Source: Celerinatantimonas sp046054165 (GTDB lineage: Bacteria; Pseudomonadota; Gammaproteobacteria; Enterobacterales; Celerinatantimonadaceae). Taken from it: a DNA stretch of 64,000 bases. A model generated the notes under the pieces. It did no database searches. It worked only from the letters and a program-made list of their open reading frames with translations, and was not told the origin of the DNA. Positions 43,397 through 52,090 of this stretch are shown in pieces. The stretch spans positions 1 to 64,000 of the forward strand of contig NZ_JBFNXK010000016.1 in the NCBI RefSeq assembly GCF_046054165.1, in the 5' to 3' direction. The position numbers and the translations under genes were made by a program. How positions within the stretch are numbered: position 1 is the first letter of the stretch; each line of letters starts with the position of its first letter.

Positions 43397-44750
43397 TTCC
43401 AGGCCTTGCAGAGTGTTGTGATGCCTTAAAACTTATATCAGATAATATTTGGTCCTTGAGCCTAAACACTGGAGATCCTAACCATTTGTTAAAATCTGGA
43501 ATCGCTCCGACTTGATACATAAAACTAACCTCTACAATGTATTCTTTTCCATTGACTACAACGTTGGGTAAGCGATAAATTCCAGCATGAGCAGTGTCGT
43601 TCTTGCCATTTTGGAAAAAAGTGAAATGTTCAAATTTTACGGGAATCATTGCAGATAAGAAGTATCTATTTAGCTTAGTTTTCCTTTGGGCTTGGTCACA
43701 TTCTGCTGAAAGTTCAAGGAATCCAAGTTTAGTTTCCGAACGAGCTTCTTTTCTGGTAGCTTTCGTACCTTGTACACAATCAATAAACTCTTCGTGTAGA
43801 AGTGTCTTTATATCTCGTCCCAGATTTTTTCTAATTTTGGGCTCATTTTCACAATCAGTTAAGTAAGAAGAGGAAAATTCAATCCAAGTGCCTCGTTTAT
43901 TTTTAGGGGATTTGTCGTCACATTCTTCAATGTGATAAAAAGAATTTAGATGAGCTTTAACATCACTATCAGCGTTTTTTTTAGTACCTATTCCGTTTGC
44001 TGCATCTAACCATACTGATCTATCTATATGCTCGTACATAGATTGAATATGGTCATGTAAGACAGGTTCTAATCCTAATTCTATAGCTATTTCAGGTTCA
44101 TCTTTAGCATTTTTTGTACCAAGAGTTTCATTACCTATAACTGCTAACATGGTTTTAAGTTTATCTGTGGTAGCTGATTCGAACTGATTAATATCATCAA
44201 TTGCTTTAGGTTTCGCTAGTTTGAATAGAGAATCAGTAGTTAATTGAGCAGCTTTAGATATTCGATTTTCCCAACTGAACATGGCATTAAATATTGCGTT
44301 TTCTTTAAATAAATTTACTACTTTATCGACTAATTCTTCTGGACGACTTTTAAAGTGTGTCTTGTCTAAAATGCCCCAATGAATAGGGGCTGGAATTTCG
44401 GGAAAACGTTTTGAGATTAAATTCATAACATTTTCAACAATTTTACCATTTTTTGACCAAAAGTAAAGTAAGTATGGTCCATCAATAGCTAATTTTTTTA
44501 GAACTTCAGCGATAGGTGCGACTAGAGTTTTTTCTTCAATTTGTAATTCTTGTAGATTTAGATCTGTAATAATCACACGGGGATGAATCATGTCTAAATT
44601 AATATGATCAATTCCTGAACTATTACTCGGTTCAGTTCCTTTGTAATGAATTGGAAAACATGGATATCCGGCCGTTATCAAACTGTTTTGAATATCATCT
44701 AAATCCTGTTTATTATCATCGATTAATACAATACCTGGTAAACTCATCAT
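43380..44750 (-). CDS. Receiver-like N-terminus fused to an unidentified C-terminal domain
   Basis: A 456-aa protein. Residues 1-150 look like a response-regulator receiver: IVLIDDNKQD gives the acidic pair, VIITDLNLQ the phosphoacceptor D63, and HWGILDKTHF a Thr/Lys-containing switch region, although the spacing is stretched compared with ordinary receivers. Residues 150-456 match nothing I know; they include a Cys-containing motif ELSAECDQAQRK and a last segment with KEYIVEVSFMYQVGAIPDF. It lies 3 bp after the GHKL gene, on the same strand, with the ribosome site in that gene's end. It may be an effector switched by the kinase-like partner. Confidence 0.65.
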   Translation of the reverse strand: MMSLPGIVLIDDNKQDLDDIQNSLITAGYPCFPIHYKGTEPSNSSGIDHINLDMIHPRVIITDLNLQELQIEEKTLVAPIAEVLKKLAIDGPYLLYFWSKNGKIVENVMNLISKRFPEIPAPIHWGILDKTHFKSRPEELVDKVVNLFKENAIFNAMFSWENRISKAAQLTTDSLFKLAKPKAIDDINQFESATTDKLKTMLAVIGNETLGTKNAKDEPEIAIELGLEPVLHDHIQSMYEHIDRSVWLDAANGIGTKKNADSDVKAHLNSFYHIEECDDKSPKNKRGTWIEFSSSYLTDCENEPKIRKNLGRDIKTLLHEEFIDCVQGTKATRKEARSETKLGFLELSAECDQAQRKTKLNRYFLSAMIPVKFEHFTFFQNGKNDTAHAGIYRLPNVVVNGKEYIVEVSFMYQVGAIPDFNKWLGSPVFRLKDQILSDISFKASQHSARPGIIRFD

Positions 44751-44752
44751 TT

Positions 44753-46906
44753 TTATTTTTCCTGATTAAATATCATTACCACTGCTGCGCCCTGATATAC
44801 TTCTGGTAGATCTAAATCTTCTGGGTTACATATTTGCAATCTACCGCCAATGCTTTCCATGACTTTATCTGCGTAATAGAGACCAACGCCCATACCACCA
44901 GGTCGTGATGTTTTAAAAGGTTGAATAGCTTCTTCCGGGGTTAAACTAAAACCGGGGCCGTTGTCCATAACGATAAGAGCTGGACCTTCTTTAAACCAAT
45001 TAGGTAAGCTATCAATTTTTATTGCTGGAATGTAATTTCCATCTTCTTTCTCAGCTTTAAGGCTTGTCCAGTGAATAGCGTTGTCTAGTAGATTGGTAAG
45101 CGTCGCTTGTAGTAATCCAAATGGTGCAGTAACTTCAAATGAGTCGGATTCACCACTATTTATGGGGCAAGATATAGTTATCTTATGGTGATTAAATCGA
45201 TGTTGATTGAGACTCACTATTTTTTGTGTCAACGCTTTTATATCAAAATTCTTTTGTTCATTACGGCGTAATAGTGGAGCAAACCCCTCCAGAAGTTCAG
45301 CTAAATATTCAGCTCTCTTCAATAGAATATCATGGTCATCTGAGTTTTTAATTGAAGTATTTAAGTCGTCAACTCCGCGCTCAACCTCATGAAATATAAC
45401 TGCAAGGTTTATCCCAGCGATTCCAGAACTCAATGTTACTTCTCGCATTTGTAAGTAATCTGATTCAATTTGAACTACTTTGTCACTTATTTCCTCTTCA
45501 AGACCATATTTCTTTATTGTGTTTTTAATATCTCGGATGTTTTCAGAAAATCTAGTTGTCGCGGGAGATGCATCCTTAATATCACCTTTAATGTAGTCAT
45601 TTAGTGCTTCACGGTCTTTTCTGTGTTTTAAATGAAAGTTTTCAACTACACTTGCAATAATCCATTTAAATCTTTTATATGTTTTATTCTCATCGAATCC
45701 TTCACGATTCGTTTTTTCTTGGAGGCCATAACTTTTTTCTAAGTTTAAATCGACTCCACCTATCACCATCCCTGTATCAATTTTTTGTCCTGGCATGTTA
45801 ATCCTACCTGCATTTAAACCAAGCCAGTCGTCTCTCCCTTCACCATAGTTAAATACGCGTATACCATCTCTGTAAACACGAATACCAGATTGCTCTTTTA
45901 AGTATTCTTTTATTAATTGAGGTGAACCTGTTGCACTTAGAACAGCTGCGGATTTCATGAAAATGTAGAATGTACCTGAAATTGGTCCAATATCCTTCAA
46001 ATCTTCTGGAGTCATAAGTAAAGACTCTTTTATATCTATTTCTCGAGCAAGTTCCTCTTCTTTGGTTGGTTTTATTAGTTCTAGTCGTGTATCACTATCA
46101 TCAATATGTGATTTTGCTAGCTCTCTAAATGTTTGCGGAGGATTATAGGTATAAGCAGATGAAAAAATACCGTCTTCATCAATAATAAAATCGTATGTCC
46201 AAATTGCTTTATCGAGTATATCTTTTGCATCTAGCAAGTCAGCAATTTCTTTTTCTCTACCTGGTATTTCTAAGTTTACTTCGAAGTCTGAAACACTTTT
46301 AAAAGGTGATATAAGGCTAGTTAAAAGACGCTTAAGTCTTCTTAATTCTCCTCTTGTCCAATTAGTATTGTTTAATGCACCTATTTTTATTCTAGTTCCT
46401 GTTTCTGAAGGAAAAAATTCAGGAGTGTCTAGTTTTGTTATTGTTACTTTTGTATCTTGAATATACTCGGCTTTACTAATTAGACTAGTCCAATCAATAG
46501 CTATTTTGTATTCATTAGAATCTTTTGCTCTAGTATTGATAATGAGTTCATTTCCAAGCTTATGTACAGCAAGACGCCCAACGCCTTTTTCTCCGAGAGG
46601 CAAGCGGTTTAACCCCGGCGTTCTTAATCGATTTTTACTTCGTTTGCTATCTGTACCGATTTCCATCCATTTGTTTAAGATGTCATCCTTAGTCATGCCA
46701 AAGCCGTCGTGATCCCAAACTATTATATTGGGCGACTCACTCTCTAAGTTAAGCGTTACATCAACACTTCTAGCATTTGCATCATAAGCATTCTTAACAA
46801 GTTCAAAGACAGCTAAACGGTCATCTCCAATTAACTCATCTCCTAGTAGTTTTAAGAGGTGCGCATTGGCTTTAAATGGTTTTACTATAGATTTATCATT
46901 TTCCAT
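44753..46906 (-). CDS. Dual-GHKL protein: MutL/MORC-like ATPase plus histidine-kinase-like ATPase
   Basis: A 717-aa soluble protein with two GHKL folds. The first (residues 15-230) has N39 in ELVKNAYDANA, G1 box DHDGFGM at 65-71, and LGEKGVGRLA at 105-114, the pattern of MutL, Hsp90 and bacterial MORC-type ATPases. The second (about 500-717) has an H-box-like FHEVERGVDD with H506, an N box NLLDNAIHW with N609, G1 MDNGPGF and G2 GMGVGLYYADKV, as in sensor kinases. A middle part contains a long helical stretch. No transmembrane or PAS domain is present. It probably senses a nucleic-acid or phage-related state and signals to the receiver protein encoded 3 bp downstream. Confidence 0.85.
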   Translation of the reverse strand: MENDKSIVKPFKANAHLLKLLGDELIGDDRLAVFELVKNAYDANARSVDVTLNLESESPNIIVWDHDGFGMTKDDILNKWMEIGTDSKRSKNRLRTPGLNRLPLGEKGVGRLAVHKLGNELIINTRAKDSNEYKIAIDWTSLISKAEYIQDTKVTITKLDTPEFFPSETGTRIKIGALNNTNWTRGELRRLKRLLTSLISPFKSVSDFEVNLEIPGREKEIADLLDAKDILDKAIWTYDFIIDEDGIFSSAYTYNPPQTFRELAKSHIDDSDTRLELIKPTKEEELAREIDIKESLLMTPEDLKDIGPISGTFYIFMKSAAVLSATGSPQLIKEYLKEQSGIRVYRDGIRVFNYGEGRDDWLGLNAGRINMPGQKIDTGMVIGGVDLNLEKSYGLQEKTNREGFDENKTYKRFKWIIASVVENFHLKHRKDREALNDYIKGDIKDASPATTRFSENIRDIKNTIKKYGLEEEISDKVVQIESDYLQMREVTLSSGIAGINLAVIFHEVERGVDDLNTSIKNSDDHDILLKRAEYLAELLEGFAPLLRRNEQKNFDIKALTQKIVSLNQHRFNHHKITISCPINSGESDSFEVTAPFGLLQATLTNLLDNAIHWTSLKAEKEDGNYIPAIKIDSLPNWFKEGPALIVMDNGPGFSLTPEEAIQPFKTSRPGGMGVGLYYADKVMESIGGRLQICNPEDLDLPEVYQGAAVVMIFNQEK

Positions 46907-46966
46907 TTATATAGAACCTTAAATTAATTTAATGAAATAATGTTTATATTAGCCATATTTCCACTA

Positions 46967-47542
46967 TTACAATTTTTTGTATTTTCTACGGCGCCCATCT
47001 GTATAAATTCCCAACACGCCTTCCTTTAGCAGAAGTCCTAATACACTGTAAGTGAGGTAATCCTGTTGATTGCCTTGATTATCCGATTGTAGGCCTAAGT
47101 AATGCGCACAATCTGAGTTTGTTATTCCATCTGGGTTTTCTTCAGATAACGAACTTATTGAGTCTTTGATTAATTTTAGACCCAAGTGTGCTTTTTCTAC
47201 TGCACCATTCGGGACTACGATGTTCTTATCTATTTTGCGTTTTACAGCTTTTGGTATTACTGAATTGTAGAGTGATCCGCCACTATCGATGGTACCGAAG
47301 CTGCTGATCAGTTCGAGTTCTATTTGGAGGGCTTGTTCTTCTGTTAGATTTTCGACGATTCGGGAGATGGTAGGGGAAGTTCCACTATCTAGAATTTCTT
47401 GAATGAATCTGCCTTTACGTGTGTCGTCGACTTTTTTTAAGTGGTCTGTTGCTCTACTACCGGTACCTTTGCCAATATAGAAAACGCGAGCTGGTTTCTC
47501 TCGAGGATCTTTCAAAGAGTAAACGTAATAGGTGTTGCTCAT
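46967..47542 (-). CDS. GIY-YIG nuclease domain protein
   Basis: A 191-aa protein with the GIY-YIG fold near its start: YYVYSLKDP as the first strand motif, VFYIGKGTGSRATDHLKK with the catalytic Tyr, Arg and His, and QIELELISSFG with the metal-binding Glu. This variant (YIGKG.G.R...H) resembles LEM3/ANKLE1-like nucleases. The C-terminal 90 residues contain a possible winged helix (NSDCAHYLGLQSDNQGNQQD) that could read DNA. The ATG at 47542 has GGAGAAG upstream. It lies 60 bp before the dual-GHKL gene, as the first gene of that transcript. Confidence 0.85.
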   Translation of the reverse strand: MSNTYYVYSLKDPREKPARVFYIGKGTGSRATDHLKKVDDTRKGRFIQEILDSGTSPTISRIVENLTEEQALQIELELISSFGTIDSGGSLYNSVIPKAVKRKIDKNIVVPNGAVEKAHLGLKLIKDSISSLSEENPDGITNSDCAHYLGLQSDNQGNQQDYLTYSVLGLLLKEGVLGIYTDGRRRKYKKL

Positions 47543-47916
47543 AAAGCTTCTCCATCGTAAAGCTACCCACACATTTCACGTTGCTTCGAGCAAAGATTGA
47601 AAGATCACAAGTGGAAGCAATTATTTCGAATGTTGAGTAACTACTATTTATAAGGATAACACTATGGTTTCATATCAAATAGCCATAAATACTACTTTTA
47701 TGACTTAAGTTTGAACGATCGTGACTAAGACATGGAGCTAAACAATAGCACAAAGCAGAATTCCCTAAGGGGCAGTAGTGCAACTGACCTGCTCCCATTA
47801 ATCTAGTCCAGTCTATACATTAGTAATGTTCATCCAACCAAGGAGATGAAGAACCATTAGCTTCTCATCGCTAGGCAATAAACATATCTAAAGTTTGGTG
47901 AAATGAACTTATAACT

Positions 47917-47939
47917 AAAGTGTTATATCGCACTTGAGT
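47917..47939 (+). repeat. attR-like direct repeat of the ppiC 3' end
   Basis: Second copy of the 23-bp ppiC-end sequence, 22 of 23 bases identical. It is followed after about 33 bp by a terminator-like hairpin that resembles the one after ppiC. From 47543 to 47916 no gene is seen; a stretch starting TGACCTGCTCCC near 47788 resembles an IS3-family end, but no transposase is attached. Confidence 0.75.
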
Positions 47940-48043
47940 TGCGTGAGCACAAACTATTCCTTTTGTTTCTGATGAGCCCTTGCGGGCTCTGATTTTCTCC
48001 CAAGACTCGCTTCCCTTTAACACCTTGCTTTAATTATTTCAGT

Positions 48044-48119
48044 ACAACGCAAAAGTTGTTTATGAATTAATTTACAACTAATATATTGTATGGGATTCTT
48101 AGTACAACTCAAAAGTTGT
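48044..48119 (+). promoter_or_regulatory. Three HipB-type operators spaced exactly 30 bp
   Basis: The dyad ACAAC-N6-GTTGT occurs at 48044-48059 and 48104-48119 (both with an AAAA-containing spacer), and a one-mismatch version ACAACTAATATATTGT at 48074-48089. The 30-bp spacing, about three helical turns, puts all three on one face of the DNA. They lie just before hipB and should mediate autorepression. Confidence 0.7.
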
Positions 48120-48137
48120 TTAGTGAGAAGTGAAGCG

Positions 48138-48458
48138 ATGAAAAGTCTCGAAGAAATTGCAGTGCGGCTGACCGAGCAGCGTAAAAAGCTCGGTATTGAG
48201 CAAAAAGACATGTACATGCGGATTGGCATGAAGCAGCAACAGTATCAGCGCATTGAAGCGGGCAGTGACATCAAACTATCCACTTTACTCCGGGTGCTAG
48301 AAGGACTTAATTTGGAACTCTCGATTTCACCTAAAGGCGAAAAAGTGCATCTCACTTCGGTGGATCACGTTTTATCCAAACAGTCACTAAAAAACGATGA
48401 GTTGCAAGATGATACCGATGACTTAGGTTTTTGGTTTGATTCTGAGGATCAGCAATGA
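48138..48458 (+). CDS. hipB: HipB-like antitoxin
   Basis: A 106-aa helix-turn-helix antitoxin with IAVRLTEQRKKLGIEQKDMY, RIGMKQQQYQRIEAGSDIKL and a downstream LLRVLEGLNLELSI strand, matching HipB. The tail DDLGFWFDSEDQQ is acidic and aromatic, like the C-terminal extension of HipB that inserts into HipA. The ATG at 48138 is used; an earlier in-frame start would cover the third operator. It overlaps hipA by 4 nt (ATGA). Confidence 0.9.
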   Translation: MKSLEEIAVRLTEQRKKLGIEQKDMYMRIGMKQQQYQRIEAGSDIKLSTLLRVLEGLNLELSISPKGEKVHLTSVDHVLSKQSLKNDELQDDTDDLGFWFDSEDQQ

Positions 48459-49710
48459 GCAAGCAGATTGAGAAAGTTGAAGGTCTCAGGATCCAACTGC
48501 ATAACATTGATGTCGCGGTTATGGCCCATTATGCAGGGGGTAAAAATATTCTGACTTTTAACCCTCATTTTGTCGGAATGCCAGATCAGCTGCGCCCCGT
48601 TTTTACCTTGAGACAACTGCTTGATCCGAATTATTTAAGTAAATCACACATTCGAACCGATAAAATCCCACCAGTCTTATCTAACCTGCTGCCCGAAGGG
48701 GCACTCAGAGAACTCACAGCCCAGGCGCTTCGCTGCACATCAATAATGAGTTTTCAATCCTTGCCTATTTAGGGGCCAACTTGCCGGGCGCGATTATCGC
48801 AACGCCGATTAAAGCCGGAGATATGCCAGTTTGGGCACTAGAGTCAAGACTCTCGGTAGCGCCTCAACAAATTGATGTGAAACATGCCGATACTAAGTTC
48901 TCATTAGCGGGCGTACAGATGAAATTTTCATCCTCACATATCGAGGGGCGATATCACATTGATCAGACAATGTCCGATGACATGTGGATTATCAAAACGC
49001 CGTCAACCATTCATCAAGGCGTTCCGGTGAATGAGTACAGCTGCATGAAGTTGGCCGAAGCGGCAGGGGCCAATATCCCAGCAATTAGACTCATCCAACT
49101 CAGTGAGCTGGAAGGGCTGCCTAATATCCGCCTACCGGATGAGCCGTATGCTTATGGGATCCAACGCTTTGAGCGCAGCAGCCGTGGTCGAATCCATACC
49201 GAAGATTTTGCGCAGATTTTCGGCCTTTATCCATCAGACAAGTACCAACGCATCAATTATGAACAGTTGGGCCGTGTGCTTTATCGAACTAGCACCGAAC
49301 GGCTGCAAGATATCCAGCAAATGGCCAGAAGGCTGCTGATTAACGTTTTACTGGGCAATGGGGATGCACATCTGAAAAACTGGACCTTGACCTATAATGA
49401 TCAGCGTTCTCCGCGGTTATCGCCGCTTTATGATGTGTTGTTTACAGCCCCTTACATCGATCATGATAGCCTGGCTCTCAACATGGCCGGAACCAAACAA
49501 TGGTTTGAGATTTCGATGCAGCATTTTAAAGTATGGTCAGAGAAAACGGGAGCGCCGTGGATCGCCATCAAGCCGCATCTATTCGATGTGATGGACAAAG
49601 CCCGCAATCAATGGCCGCAATTACTGGCAGAATTGCCGATGATAGACGAGCATAAAGAAGCATTAAAACAGCATTGGCGACAGCTGCATGCAGATTTTAC
49701 AGTTCATTGA
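48455..49710 (+). pseudogene. hipA: HipA-like kinase toxin, split by a frameshift
   Basis: HipA is a Ser/Thr kinase that inactivates glutamyl-tRNA synthetase. The first 105 codons (48455-48772) encode the N-subdomain, with LLPEGALRELTAQAL near the break. The remainder reads in the -1 frame to 49710 and includes GVQMKFSSS, the catalytic loop LGNGDAHLKNW and metal-binding SPLYDVLF. Just before the second part's possible TTG start (48781), the -1 frame already encodes HipA-like LHINNEFSILAYLGANLPG, so a one-base deletion near 48731-48733 is the simple explanation. The two-piece sizes resemble HipS and HipT of HipBST systems, so a natural split cannot be fully excluded. Confidence 0.75.
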
Positions 49711-49910
49711 ACCTTTTTCTGAACTTTATATATTCTTGTTTTTAAGAAAATAGGATTACTTTTATTCGAAGCATTGGCCATGATTAAAATGCTTATGTAG
49801 TTCTAAATTTTATATAAAATAAATTTCCAAACCCGAATTCAACTTCGAAGTGCGACACCCTCTAATATCAAGCGACCAAAGCCGATTTCTTTGAGCCCGT
49901 CGTTAAAGTC

Positions 49911-50230
49911 ATGGTCCGGGATCTCGGTGTCGGTCTGTCAAAAAAGCGCAAAGAATTCTTAAGAAAAAACGGTCGCAAAGTTCACAGTAACGCGAGTACG
50001 CCGATTTATGGGCATGACTACTACCCAAATGTATTAGCGGAACGAGTCAATGAAATATTAAAACAGGAATATCTACTGACAAAGCCGAAAAATTTAAGTG
50101 GGGCGAGGAAGATAGTGAAGGCGTCAGTGGGACTCTATGATCATTACAGGGGCACTAAAATACAAAATGCCCGATGAAGTTCATCAGGCGTTTTAACTTA
50201 AAAAGTGTCAACTCATATCAGGACGGGTCA
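49911..50230 (+). pseudogene. IS3-family transposase OrfB remnant and right end
   Basis: The C-terminal part of an IS3-type OrfB integrase core is visible: YPNVLAERVNEILKQEYLL, then ARKIVKASVGLYDHYR. After a frameshift near 50150 come LKYKMPDEVHQAF and TAA at 50194-50196. The DDE-bearing part is missing. The terminal GTGTCAACTCATATCAGG...GGTCA at 50205-50230 looks like an IS3 inverted end and overlaps the stop codon of the M20 gene. The gap 49711-49910 is AT-rich with no gene. Confidence 0.65.
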
Positions 50231-51331
50231 GTGGGTCATAATCGCTTGGTAAATATCACAGCTTTTATAAAGATTCTCTAAAAGGCAATATTCGTCAGTT
50301 TGGTGAGCTTGATCGGGGGAACCAGGCCCTAAAATGACGCAAGGTGGATGGTTAAGCGCTTGCATCAATACAGAAGCGTCACTGAAATATGAGACGATTT
50401 GTTTCTCAGGTGATGACTTGTGGTTGTGTTGCTCACAAATTTTTCGAACCTTGTGTAACCACGGATCGCTGGTTTCAGTTAATACCGCAGGTAAGTCCAT
50501 CAATGATTCAATTTCAACTTGCTCGCCTAAGTACTGACTCAACCGTTGTTTAATGTGCGCATGATTTAGCTCAGGATGCGTTCGAATATCAACATCAAAC
50601 TGTGACTTATCCGGAACAGAGTTAATATTAATGCCGCCTTCGACGCGCCCTACATTGAGTGTCGGTTCAGCCATAATCGCATGGCTTGGACCTACCTCAA
50701 ACGATTGAATTTTATGAATGGCTGATGCTGTTTTATAAATCGCGTTATCGCCTAAATGGGGCATGGCTCCATGAGCTGTTACTCCACGGCTTTGACAGCG
50801 CAACCAGAGGGCGCCTTTGTGACCAATAACCGGTTGGTTATTCGTTGACTCTCCCACAATTAATGAAGATACAGGTGCAATTGCACGCTCTTTTAAAAGG
50901 GCTTTAGCGCCTTCGCATCCGGTTTCTTCACCACCGGTGATAAGCAACATTACGCCTTGGGTTAATCCTGCTTGGAGCGCACGACTTAGCGCGATGATAA
51001 AAGCGGCGATGGCTCCTTTCATATCGCTACTGCCGCGTCCATACAATCGGCCTTGGTTAATATCTTCACCCCAAGGGCTAAAGCGCCAATTTTGTAAACC
51101 TAGAGGAACGGTATCAACATGCCCGGTGAAGGTTAGATAATGCGTAAAGGAGCCCGGTGTTTTGGCTAAAAGGTTACAGCGATTTGGGGCAAAATAATGA
51201 AGTTCAACATCTAGCCCTAGTTCATTCAGCCAGCTTTCAATCAACTTGATACAAGGCTCTTCTGAGCCTGGTGGGTTGATAGTGTTTAGCGCAAGCAATT
51301 GCTGCGTGAGTTGTACGACATCATTTTGCAT
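50228..51331 (-). CDS. M20-family amidohydrolase/deacylase (ArgE/DapE-like)
   Basis: A 367-aa zinc peptidase-fold enzyme. Metal and catalytic residues are present: TGHVDTVP (His, Asp), GRGSSDMKG (bridging Asp), GGEETGCEG (catalytic Glu, metal Glu), and a dimerisation-domain His in TAHGAMPHLG. Relatives remove acyl groups from amino acids or split amide bonds. Context argues against ArgE: it is the last gene of a LacI-type sugar-uptake operon, so it probably deacylates or cleaves an amide in the imported compound. It follows the amidotransferase-like gene by 3 bp. Confidence 0.85.
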   Translation of the reverse strand: MQNDVVQLTQQLLALNTINPPGSEEPCIKLIESWLNELGLDVELHYFAPNRCNLLAKTPGSFTHYLTFTGHVDTVPLGLQNWRFSPWGEDINQGRLYGRGSSDMKGAIAAFIIALSRALQAGLTQGVMLLITGGEETGCEGAKALLKERAIAPVSSLIVGESTNNQPVIGHKGALWLRCQSRGVTAHGAMPHLGDNAIYKTASAIHKIQSFEVGPSHAIMAEPTLNVGRVEGGININSVPDKSQFDVDIRTHPELNHAHIKQRLSQYLGEQVEIESLMDLPAVLTETSDPWLHKVRKICEQHNHKSSPEKQIVSYFSDASVLMQALNHPPCVILGPGSPDQAHQTDEYCLLENLYKSCDIYQAIMTH

Positions 51332-51334
51332 CGC

Positions 51335-52090
51335 TTATTTTCCTGTAAGCCAGTCAAGACAGTTGATCCAGAGCTGACGATAACCTTCCCAGTGGCAAAA
51401 TTCATCCGGAAGCCAATGTTCAGCCATGTCGCTGGTCCACGCCAAGGTTCGGCCTTGTTGATAATCACGTACGGCTAACAACGGCAGATTACTCTCAGAT
51501 ACGCTAGCTAATAAAGTGGCTTCAGGGTGCAAGGTCACTTCGTTATAGCCGAGTAACCAAGGCCATTGGTTGGGCATGTTTGCCATGATAGGGTGCTCAG
51601 CGTTAACAATTTCTGCAAATTGTCCTTCGGGCGCTTCAACACGATCATCATAGGGTAGACACTGGACCGGTAAGACTTTTTCAACCGCCGTTCGGTGATA
51701 ACGCGCGGTGCCATTGATCCCCTGAAAACTAAAATAGCCGCCAATCATCATCAATGCACCGCCTTTGGCAACATAATCATGGATAAGTGTTAAACGGTTA
51801 GCGGTACGTTTACTCTTAAGCCAAGTATCTGGATGTAACAATAAAGTATTGGCGCCAATATCAGAAAGAATGATGACATCCCATTGCTGGAGTTCTTCCA
51901 GTGTCAGTGGAAAATTGGCTGAAACTTCGTGTGCGGGCATATGGGTGACATCATAGTCTGAGTCTTTTAACGCATTTAAAAAATAAGTCGCACCGGTGTG
52001 CCAAGTTGTGGTGTGAAATTGATCGAATCCTTTAACGTGAGTGGCACTGCTTTCCCATGATTCTCCAACCAGTAAGACTTTTTTGCTCAT
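51335..52090 (-). CDS. Class I glutamine-amidotransferase-like (ThuA/DUF1355-type) protein
   Basis: A 251-aa protein with a flavodoxin-like glutamine amidotransferase fold: VLLVGESWESSATHVKGFD, WDVIILSDIGANTLLLHP, YVAKGGALMMIGGYFSFQGI and RTLAWTSDMAEHWLP. The nucleophilic Cys of true amidotransferases is absent at the elbow (GGYFSF instead), as in ThuA-like proteins linked to sugar catabolism. It overlaps the phosphotriesterase-family gene by 4 nt. It may bind or isomerise the sugar-like intermediate; the activity is unknown. Confidence 0.75.
   Translation of the reverse strand: MSKKVLLVGESWESSATHVKGFDQFHTTTWHTGATYFLNALKDSDYDVTHMPAHEVSANFPLTLEELQQWDVIILSDIGANTLLLHPDTWLKSKRTANRLTLIHDYVAKGGALMMIGGYFSFQGINGTARYHRTAVEKVLPVQCLPYDDRVEAPEGQFAEIVNAEHPIMANMPNQWPWLLGYNEVTLHPEATLLASVSESNLPLLAVRDYQQGRTLAWTSDMAEHWLPDEFCHWEGYRQLWINCLDWLTGK

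Larger units (their letters stand above)
41363..47939. mobile_element. Methyltransferase-GHKL-receiver-nuclease island at ppiC
   Basis: About 6.6 kb bounded by copies of the ppiC 3' end. It carries a cytosine methylase on one strand and nuclease, dual-GHKL and receiver genes on the other, all visibly more AT-rich than the flanks. No integrase or transposase is inside, so it may be a passenger of another element's enzyme or have lost its own. Confidence 0.65.

Noticed and set aside
47788..47870. An IS3-like left end beginning TGACCTGCTCCC and a start-like AGGAGATGAAG
   Set aside because: The resemblance is short and no transposase reading frame follows (a stop occurs after three codons), so I did not list it as an element.
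49840..49915. A short minus-strand frame reading IGFGRLILEGV
   Set aside because: About 25 codons with no start and no recognised family; probably scrap of an insertion sequence.
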